Below are positions 38,501-45,896 of a DNA stretch of 64,000 nucleotides, in pieces. Origin of the DNA: Corynebacterium sp. GTDB lineage: Bacteria > Actinomycetota > Actinomycetes > Mycobacteriales > Mycobacteriaceae. The position numbers and the translations under genes were made by a program. Numbering within the stretch: the stretch's first letter is position 1; every line of letters begins with the position of its first letter. The DNA lies in contig NZ_JAUNLP010000005.1 in NCBI RefSeq assembly GCF_030532195.1, positions 146,575 through 210,574 of the forward strand. Reading direction: 5' to 3'. The notes below the pieces were generated by a model that did not search any database, had not been told where the DNA came from, and saw only the letters and a list, made by a program, of their open reading frames with translations.

Positions 38501-39194
38501 CCTGACTCCGGAGATGCTCGCTGAGGACACCAAGGCCTTTATCTCCAAGCTCAGAGACACCGATATCCTCGCGTTCTCCGGTGGCTTCTCCCTCGGTGAT
38601 GAGCCGGACGGTTCCGCTAAGTTCATTGCGGCGTTCTTGCGTTCCGACGACGTCGCCGCAGCCGTCAAGGACTTCGTGGCCCGCGATGGTCTGATGCTGG
38701 GCATTTGTAACGGCTTCCAGGCCCTGGTCAAGTCCGGCTTCCTGCCGTACGGTGACCCGGCCAAGTTGCGTGAAGATTCCCCGACGCTGGCCCACAACCG
38801 CCAGCTCCGCCATGTTTCCCGCATTGCCACTACTCGCGTGGCCACTGTGAATTCCCCGTGGCTGCGTGGCTTCACCCCGGGCCAGACTCACCTCATGCCG
38901 GTGTCCCACGGCGAGGGCCGCTTCGTGGTTTCCGAGGAAGAGGCCCGTCGCCTCTTCGAGGCTGGTCAGGTTGCTTTCCAGTACGTCGATGCAGAGGGCG
39001 CCCCGACTATGGAGGCACCTTCCAACCCGAACGGTTCCTCCTACGCCATCGAGGGCATCGTCAGCGCTGACGGCAAGATCCTGGGCAAGATGGGGCACCC
39101 TGAGCGTTTCCGCGATGGCCTCATGCGCAACATCCCAGGTATCGGTGAGCAGGATATCTTCGGCAACGCTGTCCGCTGGGTGCGTGGCGAGTAG
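35556..39194 (+). CDS. purL: Phosphoribosylformylglycinamidine synthase, single-chain
   Basis: 1212 residues from ATG 35556, with TAGGAG five bases upstream. It makes FGAM from FGAR, ATP and glutamine in purine synthesis. An N-terminal PurS-like part precedes the central synthase with TYWSDHCRHTTF and FKNETHNHPTEIEPFGGAS. The second half contains AIGGKDSMSGTY, and the C-terminus is a glutaminase domain with GICNGFQ (Cys1051) and SHGEGRF (His1118). This is the fused type seen in clostridia and bifidobacteria; most corynebacteria I know of carry separate purS, purQ and purL. It lies between two identical tRNA-Arg genes, which suggests insertion. Confidence 0.95.
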   Translation: MDARLAVRRKPEFRNEEATLLPSIGQNGEVAIFYLYDAFDVTEEDLTALRESVVADSRVDELVELPAPAELGHYLAVEPLPGQYEQRADAAEQALRLLRPDTKAQITSATLYVFDAPVNEAVRSFLINPVESGEKNLNVLRRPSMGEIEPLKEYADFNELDDEGLTELLKADGMAMSLADLKTIQDYFRSEGRTPTEVELSALDTYWSDHCRHTTFNTELTSIDNNEPRFAAQLDRALRRYDELRELNGRTHKPRTLMDMGTIMGRELRRTGVMDDQEVSEEINACSVYVDVEGDDRKWLLMFKNETHNHPTEIEPFGGASTCLGGAIRDPLSGRSWVYQAMRLSGAGDINTPREQTLEGKLPQRDISSRATAGYSSYGNQIGLATTGVRELVHPGYVAKRLELGAVVAAAPAENVKRLEPAPGDVVIMLGGRTGRDGVGGATGSSKAHDEESLGRSGAEVQKGNPVNERKIQRLFRREDVAKKIVRCNDFGAGGVSVAVGELADSIDIHLERVPLKYAGLNAREIAISESQERMALVVRPEDADFIIAAAAEENLEAVALADITDTGRLRMFMGDEVVFDLSREFIDTNGADRSQSVEMVAAEGTAQQTPTSVLEALRAASAGSQEGMIEQFDSTVGRSTVLMPYGGASQKTDEQASIQTLPVDGGTTTASIMTWGYSPSLADESPYLMGAYSVVEALAKLTAGGGDARGAWLSVQEYFQRLDQDPQRWGEVTQALLGLLEAQDGFQVAAIGGKDSMSGTYGEDLHVPATLVTFAVAAMDESEAVSAAIPAGEHDLYLFAHAPLESGEPNYAQLNDLFAAVRELHPTAAAASAVTGAGLGATLVNMAVGNGVGVNASLVEAPLGSIVVAVPAGQKVDGAEKIGSTDASGTFTFGEESFSVAEALEALESGYREVFPLNEYEGEQLPEFAAQVSDRETELKSPAKKDVHVLLPVFPGTNSEYDMAEAFVAAGASYEFHVIRNLTPEMLAEDTKAFISKLRDTDILAFSGGFSLGDEPDGSAKFIAAFLRSDDVAAAVKDFVARDGLMLGICNGFQALVKSGFLPYGDPAKLREDSPTLAHNRQLRHVSRIATTRVATVNSPWLRGFTPGQTHLMPVSHGEGRFVVSEEEARRLFEAGQVAFQYVDAEGAPTMEAPSNPNGSSYAIEGIVSADGKILGKMGHPERFRDGLMRNIPGIGEQDIFGNAVRWVRGE

Positions 39195-39205
39195 TTTCCT
39201 CGGTC

Positions 39206-39236
39206 CGTGCCGGTTAGACCGGGGTAACCGGCACGA
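39206..39236 (+). terminator. Hairpin after purL
   Basis: CGTGCCGGTTA / TAACCGGCACG, a perfect 11-bp stem with an 8-base loop, 12 bp after the purL stop. No T tract follows, so it may be an RNA-stabilising or weak terminator hairpin. Confidence 0.65.
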
Positions 39237-39391
39237 AACCTGTTGTTAACATGCGGCGAATATGTACTTGAATAAGTCTCCAAAAAGATTGCTTGACCAG
39301 GCGATTTTGTAAAACTTCGCAGGATGAGTAAAGTACATATTCGTTGCAGGGGCCAAGGGAATCACCCAGAGCCACTGAATAACAACAAAAT

Positions 39392-39464
39392 GCGCCCGTA
39401 GCTCAACGGATAGAGCATCTGACTACGGATCAGAAGGTTAGGGGTTCGAATCCCTTCGGGCGCA
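39392..39464 (+). tRNA. tRNA-Arg (anticodon ACG), copy 2
   Basis: Identical over all 73 bases, and over the next 17, to the gene at 35222. Upstream sequences differ. The pair forms 90-bp direct repeats on both sides of purL. Confidence 0.96.
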
Positions 39465-39470
39465 CAATGC

Positions 39471-39505
39471 AGACCCGCACCGATAAGGTGCGGGTCTTTT
39501 TGTAT
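39471..39505 (+). terminator. Rho-independent terminator after tRNA-Arg copy 2
   Basis: AGACCCGCACC, loop GATAA, GGTGCGGGTCT, then TTTTTGTAT. Confidence 0.9.
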
Positions 39506-39535
39506 TCGGCCTGTTGGGCCTTGCACCTATATGTG

Positions 39536-39650
39536 TGGTCCCCACGTGTGGCTCAAAAGTGACTTATGGCGTGAAAGTAACGTTTGGTCGCGTATACAGA
39601 GCCATATGTTCACATTTGAGCCATAGGTCATTTTTGAGCCATAGGTGCGC
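39536..39650 (-). repeat. Intergenic palindromic repeat, copy 2 (ATATGGCTC family)
   Basis: Reverse-orientation copy of the element at 25800-25910. Read on the minus strand it begins CTATGGCTCAAAAATGAC, repeats the unit twice more, has the centre GTATACGCGACC and ends with inverted units. The neighbours differ from those of copy 1, so the element itself moved or was duplicated. Confidence 0.85.
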
Positions 39651-39654
39651 GCTG

Positions 39655-39850
39655 AGGTTTCGGCCAAGTTCGCATTTCCGCCACACCACCACCCGCACTG
39701 CCACACCACCACCCGCCACCCACGAGCCCGCCCACCCGCAACCACACCAGCAAACCAACCCCAAACTCCAAACCCCCAGCGCCTCAGCATTCCCAGACAT
39801 TCCAAACATCCCAAACTCGCAAAATCTGCCAAACGTTCTACACTGTGGAA
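39655..39850 (+). other. C/A-rich, G-poor leader before the LLM-family gene
   Basis: The second half of the 347-bp gap 39506-39852. The plus strand is almost only C and A (for example CCACACCACCACCCGC) and very poor in G, so its RNA would be unstructured. Such C>G stretches are what Rho uses to load. No coding frame or ribosome site other than that of the next gene is seen. Confidence 0.55.
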
Positions 39851-39852
39851 CC

Positions 39853-40842
39853 ATGATTCGTACTGAGTCCATTCTTGACCTAGCAACCGTAGCCTCGGGG
39901 CAGACCCACGCGGATGCCCTGCAGGGCTCCATCGACCTGGCGAAGACTGCGGAAAAGGTAGGCTACCAGCGCATTTGGTACGCCGAGCACCACAATATGA
40001 ACTCCATCGCATCGTCGTCGCCGGCCGTTCTCATCGCAGCCATCGCTGCAAAGACCGAGCACATTACCCTCGGCTCCGGCGGTGTCATGCTGCCGAACCA
40101 CGCTCCGCTGACGGTCGCGGAGCAGTTTGGTACGCTCGCAAACCTTTACCCAGGCCGCATTGAGCTGGGGCTTGGTCGTGCGCCAGGCACGGACCAGGTC
40201 ACTATGCGCGCACTGCGCCGTGACCCGCGTCCTTCGGAGACCTTCCCGCAGGATGTTCAGGAGCTCCAGGGCTACCTGTCCGATGAGTCCCTGGTCAAGG
40301 GCATTAACGCTATCCCGGGCCGTGGCACACACGTGCCGCTGTACATCTTGGGCTCCTCGCTCTTTGGTGCTCAGCTCGCAGCTGCGCTCGGCCTGCCATA
40401 CGCTTTTGCTTCGCACTTTGCGCCGGATGCGCTGCTAGATGCCATCTCCGTCTACCGCGAGAAGTTCCAGCCGTCGGAGCAGTTGGATAAGCCATACGCT
40501 TTTGCGGCCATGAATGTCATTGCGTCGGAAAGCGAAGAGGACGCGCAGCGTCAGTACTTCGCCACCCGCCGTAACATGGTCAAGCGTTTCCTGTCCCGCG
40601 GTGGTCACACGCTGACTGATGATGAAGCCGAGGTCCTGATGGATACTCCGCAGGGTCGTCAGGTGCAGAATATGTTCCGCCACACGGCAGTCGGCACGGT
40701 CGATCAGGTGCGCGAGCAGATTGCGCAGTTCGGCGAGTACTCCACCGCAGACGAGCTGATCGTGGCGCACCACTCGCTGGAGGTCGACGACCGTCTGCGC
40801 TCTGTCGAGCTCACCGCTGAGGCCGCAGGACTGAACTCCTAA
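39853..40842 (+). CDS. Luciferase-like (LLM class) flavin-dependent oxidoreductase
   Basis: 329 residues from ATG 39853. The TIM-barrel marks of the bacterial luciferase-like family are seen: [61 protein letters not shown] and [13 protein letters not shown]. The alkanal group of this family has no assigned substrates. Its stop overlaps by 4 bp the end of the convergent CoA transferase gene. No SD sequence is visible; the leader is C/A-rich. Confidence 0.9.
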   Translation: MIRTESILDLATVASGQTHADALQGSIDLAKTAEKVGYQRIWYAEHHNMNSIASSSPAVLIAAIAAKTEHITLGSGGVMLPNHAPLTVAEQFGTLANLYPGRIELGLGRAPGTDQVTMRALRRDPRPSETFPQDVQELQGYLSDESLVKGINAIPGRGTHVPLYILGSSLFGAQLAAALGLPYAFASHFAPDALLDAISVYREKFQPSEQLDKPYAFAAMNVIASESEEDAQRQYFATRRNMVKRFLSRGGHTLTDDEAEVLMDTPQGRQVQNMFRHTAVGTVDQVREQIAQFGEYSTADELIVAHHSLEVDDRLRSVELTAEAAGLNS

Positions 40843-41690
40843 ACCACCGCAGCCAGTGGTAGGGCCTGGGCGCTGGCCAACTCGATGATTTCGGCCGTGG
40901 TGCGGGCGCCTAAGAAACCTCCCAGTTCCTCGCGGCTCGTCGCTCCTGTCGCCTCTGTCAGGGCCGCGGCAAAGTGCGGCTCCAGCGCCGCCACAGCCAC
41001 ATAGCCGTCCGAGCTGGGGTAGAGGCCGTAAGTCCACAGTCCGCCGCCCAGCAGTCCACCTGGCGCCGTCAGGCCGTACTTCAACGGCGCGGCGCCGGTC
41101 TCGCCTGCCTGTTTCAGGCCGATACGGCAATGTACGCCGTGCGTTTCGCCACGCTTGTCGACGCCCACACCAGCCCGCTTCACCAGCGCCGCCAGGGTAG
41201 TGGTGACTGCAAAGTGTGCGCCCAGGATGTCGCCAAGCAAGACCGGAGGCATCGCTGGCGGTGTCAGCGTGCCGACCCCTGCCTGGTAGGTCAGGTCATG
41301 GCCGGGAGTCTCGGGCGATTCGGTGTCGCCGACGATGTCGATGTGGATTGGGCCGTTCGGCAGCTTGTGTAGCCCGGTAAGCCCCATGCGCTCCAGCGCG
41401 GAGGGTCGAACTGAAGTAATAACGACATCGGCCTGTGAAAGCAGCGGCCTGAGCTGCTCGCGGCCCTGCTCACTTTTGGCGTCCACTTGGATAATTTCGT
41501 GGCCTGCAGACATGGCCTCGTACCACGGTCGGCCAAACTGCCCGAGTGGGTCCCCGGCCGGTGGCTCGACCTTGATTACTCGAGCGCCCAATTGGCTCAA
41601 GTACTGTGCGGCTAGCGGCCCGGGGACGTTGATGGCGAAGTTGAGAACGGTGATTCCGGAAAGGCTGTTTTTCAGTTCAGCGGGAAACAT
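40839..41690 (-). CDS. CaiB/BaiF (class III) CoA-transferase, short
   Basis: 283 residues. The N-terminal [40 protein letters not shown] stretch and DLTYQAGVG near 130 mark the class III CoA transferases. Usual length is 360-400, so about 100 C-terminal residues are missing. The usual catalytic aspartate position (DLK..EG) near residue 165 is not evident. It may be a reduced form or inactive. Tail-to-tail with the LLM gene; tyrA follows upstream on the same strand with a 9-bp gap. Confidence 0.82.
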   Translation of the reverse strand: MFPAELKNSLSGITVLNFAINVPGPLAAQYLSQLGARVIKVEPPAGDPLGQFGRPWYEAMSAGHEIIQVDAKSEQGREQLRPLLSQADVVITSVRPSALERMGLTGLHKLPNGPIHIDIVGDTESPETPGHDLTYQAGVGTLTPPAMPPVLLGDILGAHFAVTTTLAALVKRAGVGVDKRGETHGVHCRIGLKQAGETGAAPLKYGLTAPGGLLGGGLWTYGLYPSSDGYVAVAALEPHFAAALTEATGATSREELGGFLGARTTAEIIELASAQALPLAAVV

Positions 41691-41699
41691 AGTTCCACA

Positions 41700-42725
41700 C
41701 TAGAACATATTTATCTGCCCACCGACGTTTTCAGCCAACCTCAGCTGCGCAACCCAGTCACCTTCGCCAACGCGCAGGCGGAAGATGGGGCGGTCGCTGG
41801 GACGGGCCTCATACCGGATACGGGCAATGTGACCAACCGTGGCCAGGTCAATGGCGGTGCCCTTTTCGGCCAGCTGCTCTCGCGCGGAGGTGAGGCGCTC
41901 GATGACGTCGTCAAGCGCGGCGAGAACCGGTTCGGTGTTGTTCTCGCACCAGGACATGACCATCTCGGGCGCGGCGGCAGCAACACGGGTGCCATCGCGG
42001 AAAGAGCCTGCGGCAAGCGAGATGGCCATCGGGCCCCCGGCCTCGCCAGCGGCGGCAACGGCGTAAGCGGCCAGATGCGGCATATGGGAGATACGGGCGA
42101 CGCTGTGGTCGTGGTGGCCGCTCAGAGACGGAATCAGCTGACTGCCCAGCGTTGCGCCCAGGCTTCCCACCTGCTCAAAGATTGTCATCCACCGCTCCGG
42201 CACGTCCTCGCCGGCATCGGTGGCGGCTGCTGCCAAATCGTAGGTGAGAACCCAGGGGGCGCCGTCGAAAAGCCCCTCGCGAGTAGCGGACCAGCCAGCC
42301 TCCGCGGAACCGGCCATTGGGTGCGCGCCGACGAAGCGCTGCTCCATGCCGCGCTGACGGACCTCCGCAGCGACCGCCGACTTCACCGACACCACGTCAG
42401 TGATGCCGCAGCTGGGGGCATGTTCGTCAATCGCGTCGAGCATCGCGCCGACAGCGGTCATGGGCGTGCCAATGACAATCAGCGCGCCGCAGCTCTCTGC
42501 GCGCTTAAGCGTTTCTTGCAGGTCAGAACTGGCGTCGAAGCCCTCCTTTGCGGCTTCTTCGACAGTTGGGGAAGAGCGGTTCCAGCCGAAGCATTCCACG
42601 CCGGCGGCGCGGAGATCGCGCATCATCGATCCGCCAATCAAACCGAGACCGAGAATGCAGACCGCAGGCAGTGCCGCGGCCGGAGAAATGGACGAAGCAG
42701 GGGAGGGGGAATCGAAAATGCTCAC
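41700..42725 (-). CDS. tyrA: Prephenate dehydrogenase
   Basis: Oxidises prephenate (or arogenate) with NAD(P) in tyrosine synthesis. 341 residues from GTG 42725; GTG 42743 is also possible. The Rossmann motif GLGLIGGSMMRDL lies near residue 27, and GAHPMAGSAEAGWSA, the substrate-site HPMAG motif, near residue 140. The C-terminus has an ACT-like end. Adjacent to the CoA-transferase gene on the same strand and divergent from the tadA pair. Confidence 0.9.
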   Translation of the reverse strand: MSIFDSPSPASSISPAAALPAVCILGLGLIGGSMMRDLRAAGVECFGWNRSSPTVEEAAKEGFDASSDLQETLKRAESCGALIVIGTPMTAVGAMLDAIDEHAPSCGITDVVSVKSAVAAEVRQRGMEQRFVGAHPMAGSAEAGWSATREGLFDGAPWVLTYDLAAAATDAGEDVPERWMTIFEQVGSLGATLGSQLIPSLSGHHDHSVARISHMPHLAAYAVAAAGEAGGPMAISLAAGSFRDGTRVAAAAPEMVMSWCENNTEPVLAALDDVIERLTSAREQLAEKGTAIDLATVGHIARIRYEARPSDRPIFRLRVGEGDWVAQLRLAENVGGQINMF

Positions 42726-42763
42726 CTGACAAGCATGACACACTGCGACTAGCGTTGTTGGGT

Positions 42764-43315
42764 ATGAGCACGACCTTCTCCGGGGGATATGCCCCCGATG
42801 ACGACCGTTCCTTCGCGGTCGCCGTAACTATGGGCGAGTCCGGCTGGCGCGTCACCGACCTCGGCGAGCAGGCTACCGATTCGCTGGCTGATGCCGCCGA
42901 AGCGCTGCGTAATCTCCGCTCTGAACGTGCCGCTGTCGGCTTGCTCAATATCGATGATGACTACTTCATCATCGTCCGCCTTGGCTTCAGGTCGCTGCGC
43001 GTGCTGCTGTCCGATGCCACCGCCGCCGTCACCGACGACATCGCAGCCGATGTCTTCGACGAGCTGGATTTGGACATCCCCGATATCGACGAAGACGAGC
43101 TTGACGACGTCGACGCCTGGGCCGAAGGGGACATGGATATCCTCGCTGACCTGGGCGTATCGGAGGATATTCTGGCCTCCATCTGCGATGATCAGTCTCT
43201 GTGGGCCTCCGAACAGATTATGGCTATCGCCGAGGAAATGGGCTGCGCCGAGGAACTGGCCGATGTCGCTGACTTGGACTACGACGGCGACGACTACGAC
43301 CCCTATGACGACTAA
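42764..43315 (+). CDS. tRNA adenosine deaminase-associated protein
   Basis: 183 residues, very acidic, with the C-terminus rich in Asp and Tyr (DLDYDGDDYDPYDD). The early SFAVAVTMGESGWRVTDL segment is typical of the family named for its place beside tadA in actinobacteria. Function is unknown; a chaperone or partner for TadA is inferred. Its last 11 bp overlap the tadA start. Confidence 0.88.
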   Translation: MSTTFSGGYAPDDDRSFAVAVTMGESGWRVTDLGEQATDSLADAAEALRNLRSERAAVGLLNIDDDYFIIVRLGFRSLRVLLSDATAAVTDDIAADVFDELDLDIPDIDEDELDDVDAWAEGDMDILADLGVSEDILASICDDQSLWASEQIMAIAEEMGCAEELADVADLDYDGDDYDPYDD

Positions 43316-43817
43316 TTCGGAGGCCTCCCGCGCTCTGCCGCGCCGCCGCCAGGACACCCTCGACGAGCAGTGGATGCGGTTGGCGCTGGCCGAAGCCGCC
43401 CTGACCGCCGAGGGGGACGTGCCGGTCGGTGCTGTGGTCGTGGCTGCCGATGGCACGGTGGTGGGCCGGGGCTCGAACCGTCGTGAAGCAGATGGCGATC
43501 CCCTCGCCCACGCAGAAGTCCTGGCACTGCGCGAAGCCACTCGCGCGGTCGGCGATGGTTGGCGGCTGGAAGACTGCACGTTGGTGGTCACGCTCGAGCC
43601 GTGCGTGATGTGCGCGGGCGCCTGCGTCATGAGCCGCGTCGGCCGCGTCGTCTTCGGCGCATGGTCACCGAAAACGGGTGCGTGCGGCTCGATCGCCGAC
43701 GTCATCCGCGACCCCGCACACGCCTTCACACCGCAGGTGCGCGGGGGTGTGCTTGCCGACGAATGTTCCGTTCCCCTGCGGAAATTCTTCGAACGGCAGC
43801 GGCAGTTGGGAGATTAA
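43305..43817 (+). CDS. tadA: tRNA-specific adenosine deaminase TadA
   Basis: Converts A34 to inosine in tRNA-Arg(ACG), of which this window carries two gene copies. 170 residues from ATG 43305. The deaminase zinc site is complete: HAEVLALREA (His, Glu) and PCVMCAGAC (two Cys). The chosen start overlaps the partner gene by 11 bp, suggesting coupled translation. Confidence 0.95.
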   Translation: MTTNSEASRALPRRRQDTLDEQWMRLALAEAALTAEGDVPVGAVVVAADGTVVGRGSNRREADGDPLAHAEVLALREATRAVGDGWRLEDCTLVVTLEPCVMCAGACVMSRVGRVVFGAWSPKTGACGSIADVIRDPAHAFTPQVRGGVLADECSVPLRKFFERQRQLGD

Positions 43818-43891
43818 GTTTCTGTCACAATTGCCTGCGATGTAATGCCTGAGATGGGGCTTTCACGTAGAGTCGGCAAGTAGTGGGGCCG

Positions 43892-43920
43892 TTGACCTCG
43901 ACTTTTGAAGAAGAGGGTAT
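43892..43920 (+). promoter_or_regulatory. Possible promoter of csbD-like gene
   Basis: TTGACC, 17 bases, GGGTAT, ending 44 bp before the ATG. The -10 is poor for the housekeeping factor; GGGTAT recalls general-stress sigma promoters, and CsbD proteins are usually stress induced. Assignment is tentative. Confidence 0.35.
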
Positions 43921-43963
43921 GTGGCACTACCGCGAAACTGTCGTTTGAATGAGGAGGCTTACC

Positions 43964-44158
43964 ATGAGCGAACTGCAGAACAAGGCTGATGAGCTCGGCG
44001 GCAAGGCAAAGGAAATGGCCGGCGAGGCCGTTGGCAACGACGACCTGAAGAACCAGGGTAAGGGCGAGCAGACTGCTTCCAAGATTAAGCAGGGTGCTGA
44101 GGACCTGAAGGACAAGGCCGCCGAGACCCTGGGCAAGCTGTCCGGCGACGACAAGTAA
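43964..44158 (+). CDS. CsbD family stress protein
   Basis: 64 residues, Lys/Glu/Gly-rich and probably disordered or helical: NKADELGGKAKEMAGEAVGNDDLKNQGKGEQ is the family pattern. Members accumulate under general stress; their activity is unknown. A strong GAGGAGG ribosome site lies 7 bases before the ATG. A single-gene unit closed by a terminator. Confidence 0.92.
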   Translation: MSELQNKADELGGKAKEMAGEAVGNDDLKNQGKGEQTASKIKQGAEDLKDKAAETLGKLSGDDK

Positions 44159-44195
44159 GTCGGTGTGCTTGAGTTAGCGCACGTTTAGATAGCGC

Positions 44196-44243
44196 AACCC
44201 CCGGCCGATTCCCTTTTTGCGGGAATGCGTCGGGGGTTATTTG
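44196..44243. terminator. Bidirectional terminator between csbD and ddh
   Basis: AACCCCCG / CGGGGGTT outer stem with a second inner stem TTCCC/GGGAA, followed by ATTTG. Serves the convergent csbD-like and ddh genes. Confidence 0.75.
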
Positions 44244-44260
44244 TATGTTGAGCTGGAGGT

Positions 44261-45241
44261 TTAGAGCTTGTCGGCGATGAGCTCATCCAGCGGCTGGGCC
44301 GACAGCAGGTACGGGGCAATTTCGAAGACGGTACGAGCACCAACCTCGCCGGCCTGCTTCAGACGGTAGGCAGCGCGACCGTAGGCAACCTGGACGGCTG
44401 CGGTGAAGTCGGGGTTGCGCTCGAGATCCAGGCCGAACTCAATGACGTGGCCGGACGTGCCAGCCTGACCGCGGGTAATAACCTGGCCGCCATGCGGCAT
44501 GCCCTGGTGGTCGCGGTCGAACTCCTCCTCGGAGATGAAGTCCACGATGGTCTCGTACGGTGCGAAGTAATCCGGCATCGTCACAATGGTTTCGCGGATC
44601 TGCTCCTTGAGCTTGGCATCCTCGTCAGCGTTGCCGGTCTCCTCCGCCACGATGAAGCAGTGGCGCAGGTGACATTCGTTGCCCTTCAGGTCTGCGCCCT
44701 CGCCCTTCTTCACGGCCTCGATGGCCTCCGGGTTCGGCTTGGTGTACTGGACACCCTTCTTCACACCAGGCACGCGGCGCACAGCATCCGAATGGCCCTG
44801 CGATAGGCCCGGGCCCCAGAAGGTCATCTGGTCTGCGCCCGGCAGGATAGCAGTGCCCAGGACGCGGTTCAGGGAGAACAGGCCCGGATCCCAACCGGTG
44901 GAGATCATGGCGATATTGCCGCCTTCGCGGGCTGCGGCATCCATCGCTGCGCGGTGCTTCGGAATCTCGTGGTGGTTGTCGTAGGTGTCGACCGTCGTAA
45001 AGCTCTTTGCCAGTTCAGGCGCCTGTTCTGGGACATCGGTGGCCGAGCCCAGGCAGACAAACAGGACGTCGATTTCGTCCTTGTACTTGGCGACATCCGC
45101 CGCCGGCAACACGCGAGCGGTGGTGTCCAGCGAATCGCGGCGGGAGAAAACGCCGACAAGCTCCATGTCCGGCTGGTCAGCGATGACCTTTTCGACGCTG
45201 CGGCCCAAGTTGCCGTAGCCGATGATGGCAGAACGAATCAT
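44261..45241 (-). CDS. ddh: meso-Diaminopimelate D-dehydrogenase
   Basis: NADPH-dependent single-step route from tetrahydrodipicolinate to meso-diaminopimelate for lysine and peptidoglycan. 326 residues from ATG 45241, with AAAGGAA upstream. The Rossmann start IIGYGNLGRSVEKVI, the NADP-binding FSRRD near 33, STGWDPGLFSLNR near 125 and the substrate loop WGPGLSQGHSDAVRR near 152 match the corynebacterial enzyme. Confidence 0.96.
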   Translation of the reverse strand: MIRSAIIGYGNLGRSVEKVIADQPDMELVGVFSRRDSLDTTARVLPAADVAKYKDEIDVLFVCLGSATDVPEQAPELAKSFTTVDTYDNHHEIPKHRAAMDAAAREGGNIAMISTGWDPGLFSLNRVLGTAILPGADQMTFWGPGLSQGHSDAVRRVPGVKKGVQYTKPNPEAIEAVKKGEGADLKGNECHLRHCFIVAEETGNADEDAKLKEQIRETIVTMPDYFAPYETIVDFISEEEFDRDHQGMPHGGQVITRGQAGTSGHVIEFGLDLERNPDFTAAVQVAYGRAAYRLKQAGEVGARTVFEIAPYLLSAQPLDELIADKL

Positions 45242-45457
45242 GAGCGGGATTCCTTTCTTCGGGGCAGATTTATAAGTACAGAGTATTCCCTCACTCATGC
45301 TTAGCAGGTGGTTGGCTCGCGTGACTGACGCTGAGCGGATGGTTATTTCGCGTGCTTTGTGGCTCGGGCGTGCCGGACGGATTGTGCTGAGAGACTGGGA
45401 AGGCGCTTTGACCTGGGGATTTGGTAGTTAATGGGCCTACCTGTAACGTTTTCTAGC

Positions 45458-45548
45458 GGTGACGTGTCCGAGCGGCCGAAGGTGAAGCACTCGAAATGCT
45501 TTGTGCGGTAACCCCGTACCGAGGGTTCAAATCCCTCCGTCACCGCCA
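45458..45548 (+). tRNA. tRNA-Ser (anticodon CGA)
   Basis: Acceptor GGTGACG pairs with CGTCACC; the anticodon CGA lies in GCACTCGAAATGC. Long variable arm; T-arm GAGGGTTCAAATCCCTC; CCA encoded. Confidence 0.95.
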
Positions 45549-45552
45549 TCTA

Positions 45553-45600
45553 GCCCCCCGGTGGTTCCTATTCGTAGGAGCCCCGGGGGTTTTGCTTTTG
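45553..45600 (+). terminator. Rho-independent terminator after tRNA-Ser(CGA)
   Basis: GCCCCCCGG and CCGGGGG arms enclose an inner TCCTA/TAGGA stem, followed by TTTTGCTTTTGG. Confidence 0.8.
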
Positions 45601-45896
45601 GCTTGGTCCTAATTCGGCCAGCCCCTAATTCACACCCGTAACACGCGCCCCATTGCTTACATGAGTCCGGGAAGTCCGCTACGCTTAACAAAAGTATTTC
45701 CGTTTTGAGCCGTGGTGGTTGAAGTTTTCTGCGGTCAGTGCTGCCCAACGTCGGGCGGTCGCTAGCATCGGAATATTAGGGAATAGGATTCAAACTGAAA
45801 GTGTGGAGCTGAGCGAGTACGTACTTGTATAGAGCTCGGCTGTGCGGCTGCAGTTTAGGCGGTCCAGACGAACATTAGACGTAAGGGAAACTCCAC
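45601..45896. other. Upstream region of the MMPL gene
   Basis: About 300 bp without a coding frame. It probably holds the MMPL promoter and a leader. I see no riboswitch fold or clear operator; GTAAGGGAAA near 45880 is the ribosome site. Confidence 0.5.

Noticed and set aside
43964..44158. csbD-like frame as a chance ORF
   Set aside because: Strong ribosome site, own terminator and the clear family pattern show it is a real gene; the opposite-strand frame was dropped instead.
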